A stretch of DNA of 64,000 nt from an uncultured Clostridia bacterium (GTDB lineage Bacteria > Bacillota > Clostridia > Oscillospirales > Ruminococcaceae): contig CANRLN010000001.1 in assembly GCA_947631445.1 (NCBI GenBank), positions 62,001-126,000 on the forward strand. The letters are read 5' to 3'. Within the stretch, counting starts at the first letter, position 1; each line of letters begins with the position of its first letter. Under the pieces are notes generated by a model. It made no database searches. It saw nothing but the letters and a program-made list of their open reading frames with translations, and was not told the DNA's origin. The position numbers and the translations under genes are program-made. Positions 7,831 through 16,800 of this stretch are shown one piece after another.

Positions 7831-9198
7831 TTGCTAACCAAGGATTATTCGCAGATTACACCTGAAATTGAAAATCTTGCAAAAATAGCAATAGCAAACA
7901 ATCAGATAGACCCAGATTTATATTCAAAGTATGATGTAAAACGTGGTCTTCGTGACATTAATGGAAAAGGGGTTCTTGCAGGTCTTACAGAAATTTCTGA
8001 AATAAGACAGAATAAAATTGTAGATGGACAGGTTATTCCTTGCGATGGACAACTTTTTTATAGGGGAATTAATATTGAAAATATTATAGACGGATTTATA
8101 AACGATGGTCGATTTGGCTTTGAAGAAATTGTGTACCTTCTTTTGTTCGCACAGCTTCCGAATAAAAACCAGCTGGACGAATTTAACAACCTGCTTTGTC
8201 ATTATCGTCAGCTTCCTTCCAACTTTGTGCGTGATGTTATTATGAAAGCCCCAAGTAATGATATGATGAATATGCTTTCTCGTTCGGTGCTTACATTGTT
8301 TTCTTATGATTCAAAAGCAAACGATACAAGTATACCAAATGTTATGCGTCAATGCATTGAGCTTATAGCATTGTTTCCTGTTCTTTCAGTATATGGTTAT
8401 CAGGCTTATAATTTTTACAGGGAAAATCAAAGTCTTGTTATTCACCATCCCTATAAAAACAGTTCTACTGCAGAAAATATTCTTCACCTGCTCCGTCCCG
8501 ACAGTCATTTTTCCCCGCTTGAAGCAAAGGTTTTGGATATGGCACTGGTTCTTCATGCCGAACACGGCGGCGGCAACAATTCTTCTTTTACTACCCACGT
8601 TGTAACTTCTTCGGGAACCGATACATATTCGGCAATTTCCGCAGCTCTTGCTTCACTTAAAGGACCGAAGCACGGCGGTGCAAATATAAAGGTAATGCAG
8701 ATGTTTGAGGATATGAAAGCAAATGTCAACAACTGGCAAAGTGAATCAGAGGTTTCTGATTATCTTTACAAGCTGGTTGATAAGCAGGCGTTTGACCGTT
8801 CTGGTCTTATTTATGGAATGGGTCATGCGGTGTATTCTATCTCTGACCCAAGAGCAAAAATTTTCCGAAGATTTGTTCAAAAGCTTTCGGAAGAAAAACA
8901 TATGCAGGAGGAGTTTGCTCTTTATCTTAAGGTGGAGGAGCTTGCCCCTAAGGTTATTGCCGACCGCAAGAAGATTTATAAGGGCGTTTCGGCAAATGTT
9001 GACTTTTTCAGTGGTTTTGCTTATAAAATGCTTGGTCTTCCGCTTGAACTTTACACTCCACTTTTTGCAATTGCAAGAATTGCCGGCTGGAGTGCTCACC
9101 GATTGGAAGAACTTATCAATCAAAATAAAATTATACGTCCTGCCTACAAGGCAGTTTGTACTGAAACTTCTTATATTAAAATGTCGGATAGAAAATAA
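7831..9198 (+). CDS. gltA: Citrate synthase
   Basis: The enzyme condenses acetyl-CoA with oxaloacetate to citrate, the entry to the oxidative branch that supplies 2-oxoglutarate. The 455 residues carry the catalytic motifs: the first His in LHAEHGGGNNSSF, the second in GMGHAVYSISDPRA, and a C-terminal Asp in NVDFFSG. A TTG start is chosen because AAGGAGGG lies 6 bases upstream and no ATG is near. It is monocistronic, between its own promoter and a strong terminator. No aconitase or isocitrate dehydrogenase gene is adjacent. Confidence 0.95.
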   Translation: MLTKDYSQITPEIENLAKIAIANNQIDPDLYSKYDVKRGLRDINGKGVLAGLTEISEIRQNKIVDGQVIPCDGQLFYRGINIENIIDGFINDGRFGFEEIVYLLLFAQLPNKNQLDEFNNLLCHYRQLPSNFVRDVIMKAPSNDMMNMLSRSVLTLFSYDSKANDTSIPNVMRQCIELIALFPVLSVYGYQAYNFYRENQSLVIHHPYKNSSTAENILHLLRPDSHFSPLEAKVLDMALVLHAEHGGGNNSSFTTHVVTSSGTDTYSAISAALASLKGPKHGGANIKVMQMFEDMKANVNNWQSESEVSDYLYKLVDKQAFDRSGLIYGMGHAVYSISDPRAKIFRRFVQKLSEEKHMQEEFALYLKVEELAPKVIADRKKIYKGVSANVDFFSGFAYKMLGLPLELYTPLFAIARIAGWSAHRLEELINQNKIIRPAYKAVCTETSYIKMSDRK

Positions 9199-9205
9199 AA
9201 TGATA

Positions 9206-9238
9206 AATCCCCTGCTACAAAGCAGGGGATTGAATTTT
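9206..9238. terminator. Bidirectional terminator between gltA and the amidohydrolase gene
   Basis: AATCCCCTGCT and AGCAGGGGATT form a perfect 11-bp stem with loop acaa; a T-run follows on the plus strand. It lies between two convergent genes. The core also fits the dispersed palindrome family. Confidence 0.88.
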
Positions 9239-10396
9239 TTATATAACCTGTTTTCCATTTACAAAGGTTGCAATTGTCTTGCTCATTATATCAAATGGGG
9301 ATTTATCATAAAGACAAAAATCAGCGTCTTTTCCGACCTCTATACTTCCCACCCTGTCGCTTATTTCAAGAATTTCAGCAGGTATTCGGGTTATTGCAAG
9401 CAGTGCATTTTTTTTGCTCATGCCGTTTTTTATTGCAATTGCACAGCTAAGTGGAAGATATTCAATAGGAACTTCGCTGTGGTCGGTGCATATAGCTGTT
9501 TTTATGCCGTTTTCTGAAAGAATAGCAGGGTTTTTTGTTGATATGTTGGCAAGCTCTGGTTTGTTTCGGTCGCATATAATCGGACCTAAAACTACTGGAA
9601 ATTCTTTTTCTTCCTCCAGTTCATCGGCGATTAAATGCCCTTCGGTGCAGTGAATTAAAACCGATTTTAGATTATATTCTTTTGAAATTCTTATTGCTGT
9701 GAAAATATCATCGGCACGGTGGCAATGAAAATGTGCAGAAATTTCTCCATTTAAAAGAGGAATTAAAGCTTCCGAAACGCTATCAATTTCAGGTTCATCA
9801 CAATTTTCATCATTTTCATAATTTTCTAAATCTCTTTTATACTTGAGAGCTTTGTTTAGTGTATCTCTAATGCAAGAAGCAACCGCCATTCGGGTTACAG
9901 GGGTTTCATCCCTGTCCATATAGGTCATTTTTGGGTTTTCACCAAGTGAAAATTTTATGCCAACCGTTTTGATAAGCATCTTGTCAACCCTTTTGCCACT
10001 GCATTTTATCGCACAAATCTGTCCCGCAATTGGATTTGATGAACCAGGAGCAACCGCAACCGTTGTAATTCCATTTTGTAGAGCGTCATAAAAAGAGGGG
10101 TTTTGCGGGTTTATTGCATCGATAACGCTTATATTTGGGGTTATTGGATTGGTGGTTTCGTTAAAATCCTCCACTTCAATTCCTGCCGACCCTGCAAGCA
10201 GTCCCATATGGGTGTGTGCATCAATAAATCCCGGAAAAAGTTTGCCACCTTTTGCGTCAATATCATTTTCCGAAATGTTTTGAGGGTTTCCCATTTCAAT
10301 CCTTGTTATTTTTCCGTCCAAAAATTCTACAAAGCCTTTTGAAAAGACGGTAAAATTTTTATCGCAGGTGTAAATTTTAGCATTATATATAATCAT
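9239..10396 (-). CDS. Amidohydrolase family protein (imidazolonepropionase-like)
   Basis: This is a metal-dependent hydrolase of the amidohydrolase superfamily; the exact substrate cannot be read. The 385 residues begin MIIYNAKIYTCDK, followed by the metal motif FIDAHTHMGL, then HFHCH, HCTEGH and the Asp in CTDHS. The GKDADFCLYD C-terminal beta motif is typical of the imidazolonepropionase/dihydroorotase-like branch. A longer frame runs into dut; GGAGAA 8 bases before ATG 10396 decides the start. It probably shares a transcript with dut. Confidence 0.85.
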   Translation of the reverse strand: MIIYNAKIYTCDKNFTVFSKGFVEFLDGKITRIEMGNPQNISENDIDAKGGKLFPGFIDAHTHMGLLAGSAGIEVEDFNETTNPITPNISVIDAINPQNPSFYDALQNGITTVAVAPGSSNPIAGQICAIKCSGKRVDKMLIKTVGIKFSLGENPKMTYMDRDETPVTRMAVASCIRDTLNKALKYKRDLENYENDENCDEPEIDSVSEALIPLLNGEISAHFHCHRADDIFTAIRISKEYNLKSVLIHCTEGHLIADELEEEKEFPVVLGPIICDRNKPELANISTKNPAILSENGIKTAICTDHSEVPIEYLPLSCAIAIKNGMSKKNALLAITRIPAEILEISDRVGSIEVGKDADFCLYDKSPFDIMSKTIATFVNGKQVI

Positions 10397-10415
10397 AAAC
10401 AAAATTCTCCATAAC

Positions 10416-10874
10416 TTATTTAGTACCTGTACTTCCAAAACCGCCGTTTCCCCTATCGGTGTCGCTGAGTTCAAAAACCTGCTCAACCTCAGGGGTTACG
10501 ATTGGTGTTATAACCAGCTGTGCTATTCTATCCCCATGGTTTATAATTTGATTGTTTTGGCTATGATTATAAAGTGCAACCTTTATTTCACCTCTATAAT
10601 CACTATCAACAACTCCAACGCAGTTTGCGGGGGCAAGCCCAAGTTTGGTTGCAACAGAAGAACGGGCATATATAAGAAGTACCGCCGGCAGATTATCCTG
10701 CTCAAGCTCAAGGCTTATTCCGGTTGGAATAATTTTGGTTTCGCCCGATTTAATTTTTATACTGTCGCTTTGATTTTCAAAGCAGGCGTAAAGGTCGTAA
10801 CCGGCACTTTGCTGTGTTTGCCTTTTGGGGACTTGTGCAAGCGGATTTAATTTTTTTATAAGTAGTCGATTCAT
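10416..10874 (-). CDS. dut: dUTP diphosphatase
   Basis: dUTPase hydrolyses dUTP to dUMP and pyrophosphate, keeping uracil out of DNA and feeding dTMP synthesis. The 152 residues contain all five trimeric dUTPase motifs: AGYDLYA, ARSSVATKLGL, GVVDSDYRGEI, GDRIAQLVI and the C-terminal GNGGFGSTG. The gene lies between a U32 peptidase gene and an amidohydrolase gene on the same strand with gaps under 20 bp, so it is likely co-transcribed with them. Confidence 0.97.
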   Translation of the reverse strand: MNRLLIKKLNPLAQVPKRQTQQSAGYDLYACFENQSDSIKIKSGETKIIPTGISLELEQDNLPAVLLIYARSSVATKLGLAPANCVGVVDSDYRGEIKVALYNHSQNNQIINHGDRIAQLVITPIVTPEVEQVFELSDTDRGNGGFGSTGTK

Positions 10875-10887
10875 TTTTTTCTCCTGT

Positions 10888-12966
10888 CTATTTTACTCCT
10901 CGGAAATAAAGTCCGCCGGTAAATTTTGCAGGTGGATTTTTGTTTTCCGAAAAAAGTTTGTTGGTTGTTTCTTTAACCTGTTGTGGGGTTTCATTTGTAA
11001 ATTTAAGCACAAAGTAATCTATATTTTGGAATTTATCCAGTTTGTTTATACACCAAAGAGGAGCAGAATTAAGAATTTCAACATATCCATAATTTTTATG
11101 GCAGGATATTTTAAAACACTCTCCCTTTTGGTCGGTTATAGTTTTTCGGCAATCCCCGCAGGAATTTTTGACCGCAAAGGACGGGCAGTTTACCGTAAGC
11201 ATTGCAGGCATATAGCCGTATACATACAATCCTTTGGGAATAATATTTTTTATATGGCTTGCTTGAATGTTGGTAAGTTCCATTGAAAGAATACTGTCGG
11301 CAAGTTTTAAATCTTTTAGCACACCAAGCGAAACAGAATTGGTTATATTAAGCCTCATTCCACCGTGAACCGTAAAGCCCAGTCTATTTCCCATATAAAT
11401 ATGTGCGATATTGTCCGCAAGTATATGAGAAAAGCCGTTGCTTTTTGCAAGCAAAAGTTTGTTTTCAATATCCTGTTCGTTGTACATAAAAGCGGGCAGG
11501 GTTATTATAATTTTATTTTTGTCTATATTTTTAATTTTGTCGCTATATTCAAGCGGAATTGAAATGTATTCAAATTTTTCTATATCAACAAATTTTAGTT
11601 GTTCTAAGTTTTGACATTCAATGCGAAACTTTGGTTTTTTATTAATATTATTATTTATATTATTAATAGTATACTTATCTATAATTTGTGAATAGTTAAA
11701 ATCTGTAAAACTATGCTTTTGGGTAAAATATTCTGTTCTTGCCCGCATAAGTTTTTCAATCAGTTTGTTTTTAAGCGAATTAAATTCTCCAGAAGCAATG
11801 GTTAAATTTTCTTCACAGACAAATTCAAAATTGCCCATTTCAAAAATGGTTGAGCCAAGTTTTGAAAGTCTTGACTTTGCAAATTCTTCAGTAATAGGCT
11901 TGTTAATTGCCTTTTGTGCTATATTTTCTGAAACTGTGCAGGAAATATTATTTTGGTCGGTTGCAGTAAGTGTACATGAATCTTTTTTAACCTCAAGAAC
12001 AAAATCTATTTTTGAAAATTTTCTCTCGTGCCTATAAAGTTCGTGAGCTTTAGCAAACTCTTTTTTAGAGCTTTCCACATCTTCCCTGCCACGAAATCCA
12101 AACATCTCTTTTCCCTTTTGGTTCAAAAGATAGCCTTGGGTAAAACCGTTTCTTGAAAAGATATTTTCCAGTGTTTTTATATCATACGGCTTGCCCTCCA
12201 GTGCATTTTTATAAGCATTAGCGGTAAGGGCGACATATTCGGGACGTTTCATTCTGCCTTCAATTTTAAGCGAAACAACCCCTGCTTTAATCAGTTCATT
12301 TGTGTAATCTATAAGGCACATATCTTTAAGCGACAAATCATGACGGTTGTTTTGATTATTTTTTATAGCTGACATATTAAGTCGGCAAGCTTGAGCACAC
12401 ATTCCACGGTTGGCACTTCTTGTTCCAATTAAAGCACTCATATAACATTGCCCCGATACCGACATACACATTGCACCATGCACAAAACATTCAATTTCAA
12501 TAGGCAGCTTGCAGATTTCTTTTATTGTTTTAAGGCTTAGTTCCCTTGCAAGCACCGCACGGCAAAAACCAAGTTCTAAAGCCTGCATTGTACCGTTTTT
12601 TGTGTGAATGGTCATTTGGGTTGAGGCATGAATTGGCAGGGTAGGGCATAGATTTTTTACAAGTTTTGCCACAGCTAAATCCTGCGAAATAATTCCGTCA
12701 ATTCCAATTTTGCAGGCAAATTTAAGGGTATCCGCAAGATTTTCAAGCTCTTTGTCAAACACAAGCGTGTTGACAGCTTGATAAATTTTAACCCCTCGTG
12801 CATGGCAGTATATGGCAGACTGTTCCAGCTGTTCACGGTTAAAATTTGTAGCATTTTTTCTGGCGGAAAAGTCATTTCCGCCTACATACACAGCATTTGC
12901 TCCACTGCAAACCGCCGCCACAACGCTTTCAAATGCTCCTGCCGGAGATAGTATTTCAACTGACAT
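10888..12966 (-). CDS. U32 family peptidase (TrhP/RlhA-type)
   Basis: The 692-residue protein belongs to peptidase family U32. Bacterial members such as TrhP and RlhA act in RNA hydroxylation, and others were described as collagenases, so the substrate is uncertain. The N-terminal TIM-barrel-like part starts EILSPAGAFESVVAAV. The U32 signature with clustered Cys is at about residues 160-190 (ECFVHGAMCMSVSGQC, then MCAQACR). A C-terminal extension includes CGDCR and Cys residues that may complete an iron-sulfur site. It sits directly downstream of zapA. Confidence 0.9.
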   Translation of the reverse strand: MSVEILSPAGAFESVVAAVCSGANAVYVGGNDFSARKNATNFNREQLEQSAIYCHARGVKIYQAVNTLVFDKELENLADTLKFACKIGIDGIISQDLAVAKLVKNLCPTLPIHASTQMTIHTKNGTMQALELGFCRAVLARELSLKTIKEICKLPIEIECFVHGAMCMSVSGQCYMSALIGTRSANRGMCAQACRLNMSAIKNNQNNRHDLSLKDMCLIDYTNELIKAGVVSLKIEGRMKRPEYVALTANAYKNALEGKPYDIKTLENIFSRNGFTQGYLLNQKGKEMFGFRGREDVESSKKEFAKAHELYRHERKFSKIDFVLEVKKDSCTLTATDQNNISCTVSENIAQKAINKPITEEFAKSRLSKLGSTIFEMGNFEFVCEENLTIASGEFNSLKNKLIEKLMRARTEYFTQKHSFTDFNYSQIIDKYTINNINNNINKKPKFRIECQNLEQLKFVDIEKFEYISIPLEYSDKIKNIDKNKIIITLPAFMYNEQDIENKLLLAKSNGFSHILADNIAHIYMGNRLGFTVHGGMRLNITNSVSLGVLKDLKLADSILSMELTNIQASHIKNIIPKGLYVYGYMPAMLTVNCPSFAVKNSCGDCRKTITDQKGECFKISCHKNYGYVEILNSAPLWCINKLDKFQNIDYFVLKFTNETPQQVKETTNKLFSENKNPPAKFTGGLYFRGVK

Positions 12967-12993
12967 TTGTTAATCCCTTTCATTAAATTATAA

Positions 12994-13587
12994 TTATTTT
13001 TTCCTGCTATTTTTAGTTTTGCTTGTTGTTTGTGTTTTAGTGTTTTCGACTTTATTGTTTTCGGTTTCGGAAACAATTGGTTGATTTTCAGCATTTTGAA
13101 TCTGTTGAATATATTCCTGAAGCTGTTTAATCTGTTCGGTAAGCTGTACATTTTCCTGTTCTTTTGCGGTGGCATATTCTGTAATATTCTTAATATCCTC
13201 CTGCTGATTGGCAAGAGTGCTTTGGGCAATGCTTAGCTGTTCGGAAAGCTGATTGTTTTCCTGCTGGAGCTTTTGTATAACCGCATCGTTCTGGTCGATA
13301 ATAACATTAAGCTGTTCCACCTGATTTTTAGCCTCGTTTGCAATTTTTATATATTCGTTTACCTGACTGCGTATACTGTCGGTGTTATAGTTGTTCTTTT
13401 TAATATTGTCGAGCAGTTCGAGGGCGGTTAGTATTGCGGCGTCAACCAACGAAAGTGAGCTTTGTTTTGAAACCGTTTCTATTCGGTCGGAAAGTTCATT
13501 ACTCAGCTGTGCAGTATACATATCCGATTCATCGGTTATCATACTGTAAACACGGTTACATATTCTAACATGAACACGATTTTTCAT
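12994..13587 (-). CDS. zapA: Cell division protein ZapA with long coiled coil
   Basis: ZapA binds FtsZ and stabilises the Z-ring. Residues 1-65 match the ZapA fold (NRVHVRICNRVYSMITDES, later ALTALELLDN). The rest, about residues 70-170, is a Gln/Glu/Asn-rich heptad-like coiled coil, followed by a basic tail ending SKTKNSRKK. At 197 residues it is about twice the length of a minimal ZapA. A GGGGGG site precedes the ATG. The zapA-U32 pairing is conserved in clostridia. Confidence 0.85.
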   Translation of the reverse strand: MKNRVHVRICNRVYSMITDESDMYTAQLSNELSDRIETVSKQSSLSLVDAAILTALELLDNIKKNNYNTDSIRSQVNEYIKIANEAKNQVEQLNVIIDQNDAVIQKLQQENNQLSEQLSIAQSTLANQQEDIKNITEYATAKEQENVQLTEQIKQLQEYIQQIQNAENQPIVSETENNKVENTKTQTTSKTKNSRKK

Positions 13588-13626
13588 AAAAAATCCCCCC
13601 TTATTTCAAATTTGTTTTAATATTAA

Positions 13627-13676
13627 AAATATCTTTGCTTTTCCCACCTAAGGCGGAGAAAACAGTTAATAAAAAT
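13627..13676. repeat. Dispersed palindromic element, copy A
   Basis: TTTTCCCACC (13639-13648) and GGCGGAGAAAA (13652-13662) form an imperfect hairpin. The flanks AAATATCTTTG on the left and AACAGTTAATAAAAATATTTT on the right match copies B, C and, inverted, D. It fills the gap between aroK and zapA, which are both on the minus strand. Confidence 0.7.
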
Positions 13677-13679
13677 ATT

Positions 13680-14204
13680 TTAAATTTCTTTTATCTGCCA
13701 CTGGGCAAGAATTGTTTTGGCAATCGCTCTTGGAGAGTATCCGCCCGAAGAAACACTGTTTGAATGTTTCATATAAAGCGGTTTGCGGGTTTTATATCTT
13801 TCAAGCAGTTGCTGTTTGGTGGAGTTGTATGCAATAGGTCGGCGAACATCTCCCTTAATGCGGTTGTAGCAAATTTCAAAGTCTGTGTTGATATACACAA
13901 CAATTCCCAGATTTTTTGCAATATCGGCATTGTGTTCTGAAAGGAGAGTTCCGCCACCGGTGGCGATTATTACAGGGGAGCTGTCAAAAGAACTTATAGT
14001 TGTAGTTTCAAGCTCTCTAAAGTATTCTTCCCCATATTTTTCAAAAATTTCAGCTATTGTCATGGACTGCTGTTGTTCAATATAGTTATCCATATCTATA
14101 AATTCACGTCCGCTGAGGCGGGCAAGCTGTTTTCCGATGGTGGATTTTCCGCTGCCCATAAAACCACAAAGAAAAATCGGTTTGTTTTGAGCATAGTTTT
14201 CCAT
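13680..14204 (-). CDS. aroK: Shikimate kinase
   Basis: AroK phosphorylates shikimate to shikimate 3-phosphate, step five of chorismate synthesis. The 174 residues show a P-loop (CGFMGSGKST), the shikimate-binding DMDNYIE, the GGGT glycine motif (IIATGGGTLL) and the lid arginine region (RRPIAYNSTKQQLLERYKTR). The start overlaps the aroE stop by one base, so the two are translationally coupled. Confidence 0.96.
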   Translation of the reverse strand: MENYAQNKPIFLCGFMGSGKSTIGKQLARLSGREFIDMDNYIEQQQSMTIAEIFEKYGEEYFRELETTTISSFDSSPVIIATGGGTLLSEHNADIAKNLGIVVYINTDFEICYNRIKGDVRRPIAYNSTKQQLLERYKTRKPLYMKHSNSVSSGGYSPRAIAKTILAQWQIKEI

Positions 14205-15058
14205 TATTTAAAATCCTCCGCAACCTTTTTTTCCATTTCGTTTATAATCTCCTGAACCTCCTGATTGGAATAGTCGTCATTGTCCCAAATTTTGTGGGCA
14301 ACAACCGCCTGCCAAACCAGCATTGCCATTCCTCCGCAAGCCTTTTTGCCCATAGCCTTTGCCTTTTTCATAAGCACCGTTTCAATAGGATTGTATATTA
14401 CGTCAAACACGGCATCGCTTGCCTTTATAACCTCATCTTCTACGGGGCAAGCATTAATTTTGGGGTACATTCCCACAGGGCAAGCGTTCATAAGTAAAGT
14501 ATAATTTACATTAGTGTCAATTTCAGTATTAAGTACTATATTAATATTGGCATCGGCTTTCATTGATTTTATTTCTTTTTCTACTTCTTCTGCAAGTGGC
14601 ATATCGCTTTGTAAAACGGCAATATACAGGTTAGCCCCCGCAAGAGCCGCTTCAATTGCCATCATTCTGCCAACTCCGCCACAACCAATAAGCAGAACAT
14701 TTCCTTCAAACTTAACATTCATGGATTTTATTGTTTCAAGAAATCCGTTGCAGTCGGTGTTGTAGCCGATATGTTTTCCGTCACGATTTACAATGCAGTT
14801 TACCGAATTATATCTTTTGGCGGACTGGTCAAGTTCATCGGTAAAATCAATAATACTCATCTTGTGGGGAATTGTAATATTATATCCGTTTAAGCTGTCA
14901 AGAAGTTTACGGTTGTTTTCCAAATCCTTTGGAGCAATCTCAAGGATTTCATATTCAAACTCACGGTTTTTAATCTCAAAAAGTTCTTTATGTATCGGAG
15001 GGGACATGGTGTGACCAAGAGTTTCCCCTAAAATTGCAAATTTTCTATTTTGTGACAT
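14204..15058 (-). CDS. aroE: Shikimate dehydrogenase (NADP+)
   Basis: AroE reduces 3-dehydroshikimate to shikimate. The 284 residues carry the substrate motif HTMSPPIHKELF, catalytic Lys in GYNITIPHKMSI, the Asn/Asp pair (SVNCIVN, GYNTDCNGF), and a nucleotide-binding GCGGVGRM. The frame begins 15 bases earlier, but GGAGATG lies within that extension, so ATG 15058 is preferred. It is paired with aroK. Confidence 0.96.
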   Translation of the reverse strand: MSQNRKFAILGETLGHTMSPPIHKELFEIKNREFEYEILEIAPKDLENNRKLLDSLNGYNITIPHKMSIIDFTDELDQSAKRYNSVNCIVNRDGKHIGYNTDCNGFLETIKSMNVKFEGNVLLIGCGGVGRMMAIEAALAGANLYIAVLQSDMPLAEEVEKEIKSMKADANINIVLNTEIDTNVNYTLLMNACPVGMYPKINACPVEDEVIKASDAVFDVIYNPIETVLMKKAKAMGKKACGGMAMLVWQAVVAHKIWDNDDYSNQEVQEIINEMEKKVAEDFK

Positions 15059-15092
15059 AAAAATCATCTCCATATAAAATTATAAAATATTT

Positions 15093-15572
15093 TTAAAGCT
15101 TTATTGTAATTTCCCTGCCGGTTGGGATATACTGGGTTATTTTTACCCCTGCAAGTTCAAACATTTTTCTGGAGGCTTTCACTTCGTCAGAGTCGGCATA
15201 TTTATTTTCCCAATAGATAACCTCTTTTATTCCGCTTTGAATTATTGCTTTTGCACATTCGTTGCAGGGGAAAAGGCTTACATAAATTTTAGCATTTTGC
15301 AGGCTTACAGTAGGGCGGTTGAGTATTGCGTTAAGTTCTGCATGACAAACAAAGGGATATTTTGTGTTTAAAAAATCCCCCTCCCGTTCCCACGGCATAT
15401 CGTCATCATCACAACCGATTGGCATTCCGTTGTAGCCTATGGATAATATTTTGTTGTCCTGCGACACAATGCAGGCTCCCACCTGAGTGTTGTTGTCCTT
15501 GCTTCGCTGTGCCGAAAGCAACGAAAGCCCCATAAAATATTCGTCCCAGGATATATAGTCTTTACGTTTCAA
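15093..15572 (-). CDS. comEB: dCMP deaminase (ComEB family)
   Basis: This zinc enzyme deaminates dCMP to dUMP for dTMP synthesis. Zinc ligands appear in HAELNAIL and PCNECAK, with a further Cys/His region near VGACIV. An ATG-initiated frame starts at 15593, but AAGGAGG lies downstream of that ATG. It sits 8 bases before a TTG at 15572, which yields the family's usual N-terminus, KRKDYISWDEYFMG. The TTG start is therefore chosen (159 residues). It lies between aroE and fabD on the same strand. Confidence 0.93.
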   Translation of the reverse strand: MKRKDYISWDEYFMGLSLLSAQRSKDNNTQVGACIVSQDNKILSIGYNGMPIGCDDDDMPWEREGDFLNTKYPFVCHAELNAILNRPTVSLQNAKIYVSLFPCNECAKAIIQSGIKEVIYWENKYADSDEVKASRKMFELAGVKITQYIPTGREITIKL

Positions 15573-15595
15573 GGCGAAAACCTCCTTAGTCATAA

Positions 15596-15648
15596 AAAAT
15601 ATCTTTGTTTTTCCTGCTTATAGCAAGGAAAACAACCAATAAAAATTA
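15596..15648. repeat. Dispersed palindromic element, copy B
   Basis: A hairpin TTTTTCCTGCT-tat-AGCAAGGAAAA is flanked by AAATATCTTTG and AACAACCAATAAAAATTATTTT, nearly identical to copy A. It lies between fabD and comEB, both on the minus strand. Confidence 0.72.
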
Positions 15649-16596
15649 TTTTGCAATCGTTTCAATTGCTTTTTCAAGTGTGGCAATATTTTCAATATTT
15701 ACTGCGTTTACACCCTTAAGGGTTTTCTTTACAAGACCGGTAAGTACCTTGTTTGGACCAAGTTCAACAAAGTTTACATAGCCGTTTTTCTGCATAAGTT
15801 CAAGTTCTTTGGTAAAATAAACTGGCGAAACAATATGTTTTGCAAGCAAATTCGGCATATCCGAAAAGTCCTTGAGAACATCGCCATAAACATTAGAATA
15901 AAACTCAACATTGGGAGCATTAAAGCTTACAGTTTTAGCAGTTTCAACAAATTCATCAGCTGCCGACTGCATAAGGCGAGAATGAAAAGCCGATGCAACA
16001 TTAAGTTTGATTGCTCTTTTTTTCATTCCTGCAAAGATTTCAGCAGCCTTTTCTACCGCCTGAGTTTCGCCAGCAATAACCGTTTGAACCGAAGAATTGT
16101 AGTTTACCGGAACAACATAGCCTTCAACCTGCTCACAAACCTTTTCAACCTCCTCTGCGGGAAGTCCAATAATAGCATACATAGAACCGCTGTTTTGTTC
16201 TGCTGCCTTTTGCATTGCTTCGGCTCTTGTCTTGATAAGCTTAAATCCGTCCTCAAGCGAAACAACCCCTGATGCAACCATTGCAGCATATTCGCCGAGC
16301 GAGTGACCCGCAACCCCTGCAAACTCAAAGCCCTGCTGTTTTGCTGCTTCAAATGCTGCAAGAGAGGTTGCCATAATTGCAGGCTGAGAATGTTTGGTAA
16401 GACCAAGTGTTTGTTCTGTGCCGTTTTTTACAATATCGAAAAGGTCATAGCCGAGAACTTTGCTTGCCGTGTCAAATATTTTTTTGGCACATTCAAAGTT
16501 TTCACAAAGTTCTACCGCCATTCCAACATACTGAGAACCCTGACCCGAAAATAAAAATACTGTTTTTTCTACGCATTTTCCTGCTAAAGTGTTCAT
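15646..16596 (-). CDS. fabD: Malonyl CoA-acyl carrier protein transacylase
   Basis: FabD transfers malonyl from CoA to ACP, supplying the extender unit for fatty-acid synthesis. The 316 residues have the GQGSQ motif (FLFSGQGSQYVGM), the nucleophile elbow GHSLGEYAA with catalytic Ser, the catalytic His in FHSRLM, and a C-terminal ELGPNKVLTGL. AAAGGAG precedes the ATG. It is transcribed away from the other fab genes, from a shared regulatory interval. Confidence 0.97.
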   Translation of the reverse strand: MNTLAGKCVEKTVFLFSGQGSQYVGMAVELCENFECAKKIFDTASKVLGYDLFDIVKNGTEQTLGLTKHSQPAIMATSLAAFEAAKQQGFEFAGVAGHSLGEYAAMVASGVVSLEDGFKLIKTRAEAMQKAAEQNSGSMYAIIGLPAEEVEKVCEQVEGYVVPVNYNSSVQTVIAGETQAVEKAAEIFAGMKKRAIKLNVASAFHSRLMQSAADEFVETAKTVSFNAPNVEFYSNVYGDVLKDFSDMPNLLAKHIVSPVYFTKELELMQKNGYVNFVELGPNKVLTGLVKKTLKGVNAVNIENIATLEKAIETIAK

Positions 16597-16728
16597 AAAA
16601 ATTCTCCTTTGGTTAAAAATTTTAATTTATAGTCGACATAAATACCTAAATTATTACATAAAAACTCTTAATTTTGCATACTTTAATGTGGAATTTATTA
16701 AATTTTTCCTAAACTTAATAAAATCATA

Positions 16729-16757
16729 TTGACGAATGAGAAAAAAAGAGTTATAAT
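16729..16757 (+). promoter_or_regulatory. fabH operon promoter
   Basis: TTGACG (16729-16734), a 17-bp spacer and TATAAT (16752-16757) form a strong promoter. The -10 is embedded in an inverted repeat (16751-16777), suggesting repression. The predicted leader before fabH is about 250 nt. Confidence 0.8.
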
Positions 16758-16777
16758 AGTACTATTAGCTATTATAA
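16751..16777. promoter_or_regulatory. Candidate operator for fatty-acid operon
   Basis: AATAGTACTATT (16755-16766) is a perfect 12-bp palindrome nested in the outer repeat TTATAATAG...CTATTATAA. It covers the fabH -10 and start site. A related AAATAGTACAATAG lies at the -35 of the opposing fabD promoter. The TAGTAC core recalls FapR sites, but no fapR or fabT gene is in the window, so the repressor is unknown. Confidence 0.5.
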
Positions 16778-16800
16778 TAAATATATAGGTCGATAAATAT

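Noticed and set aside
8723..9517. 264-codon plus-strand frame across the gltA end
   Set aside because: Out-of-frame overlap of citrate synthase and of the convergent amidohydrolase gene; no ribosome site.
16751..16777. Bona fide FapR operator
   Set aside because: It shares the TAGTAC core but not the full FapR consensus, and no fapR gene is seen; kept only as an unassigned operator.
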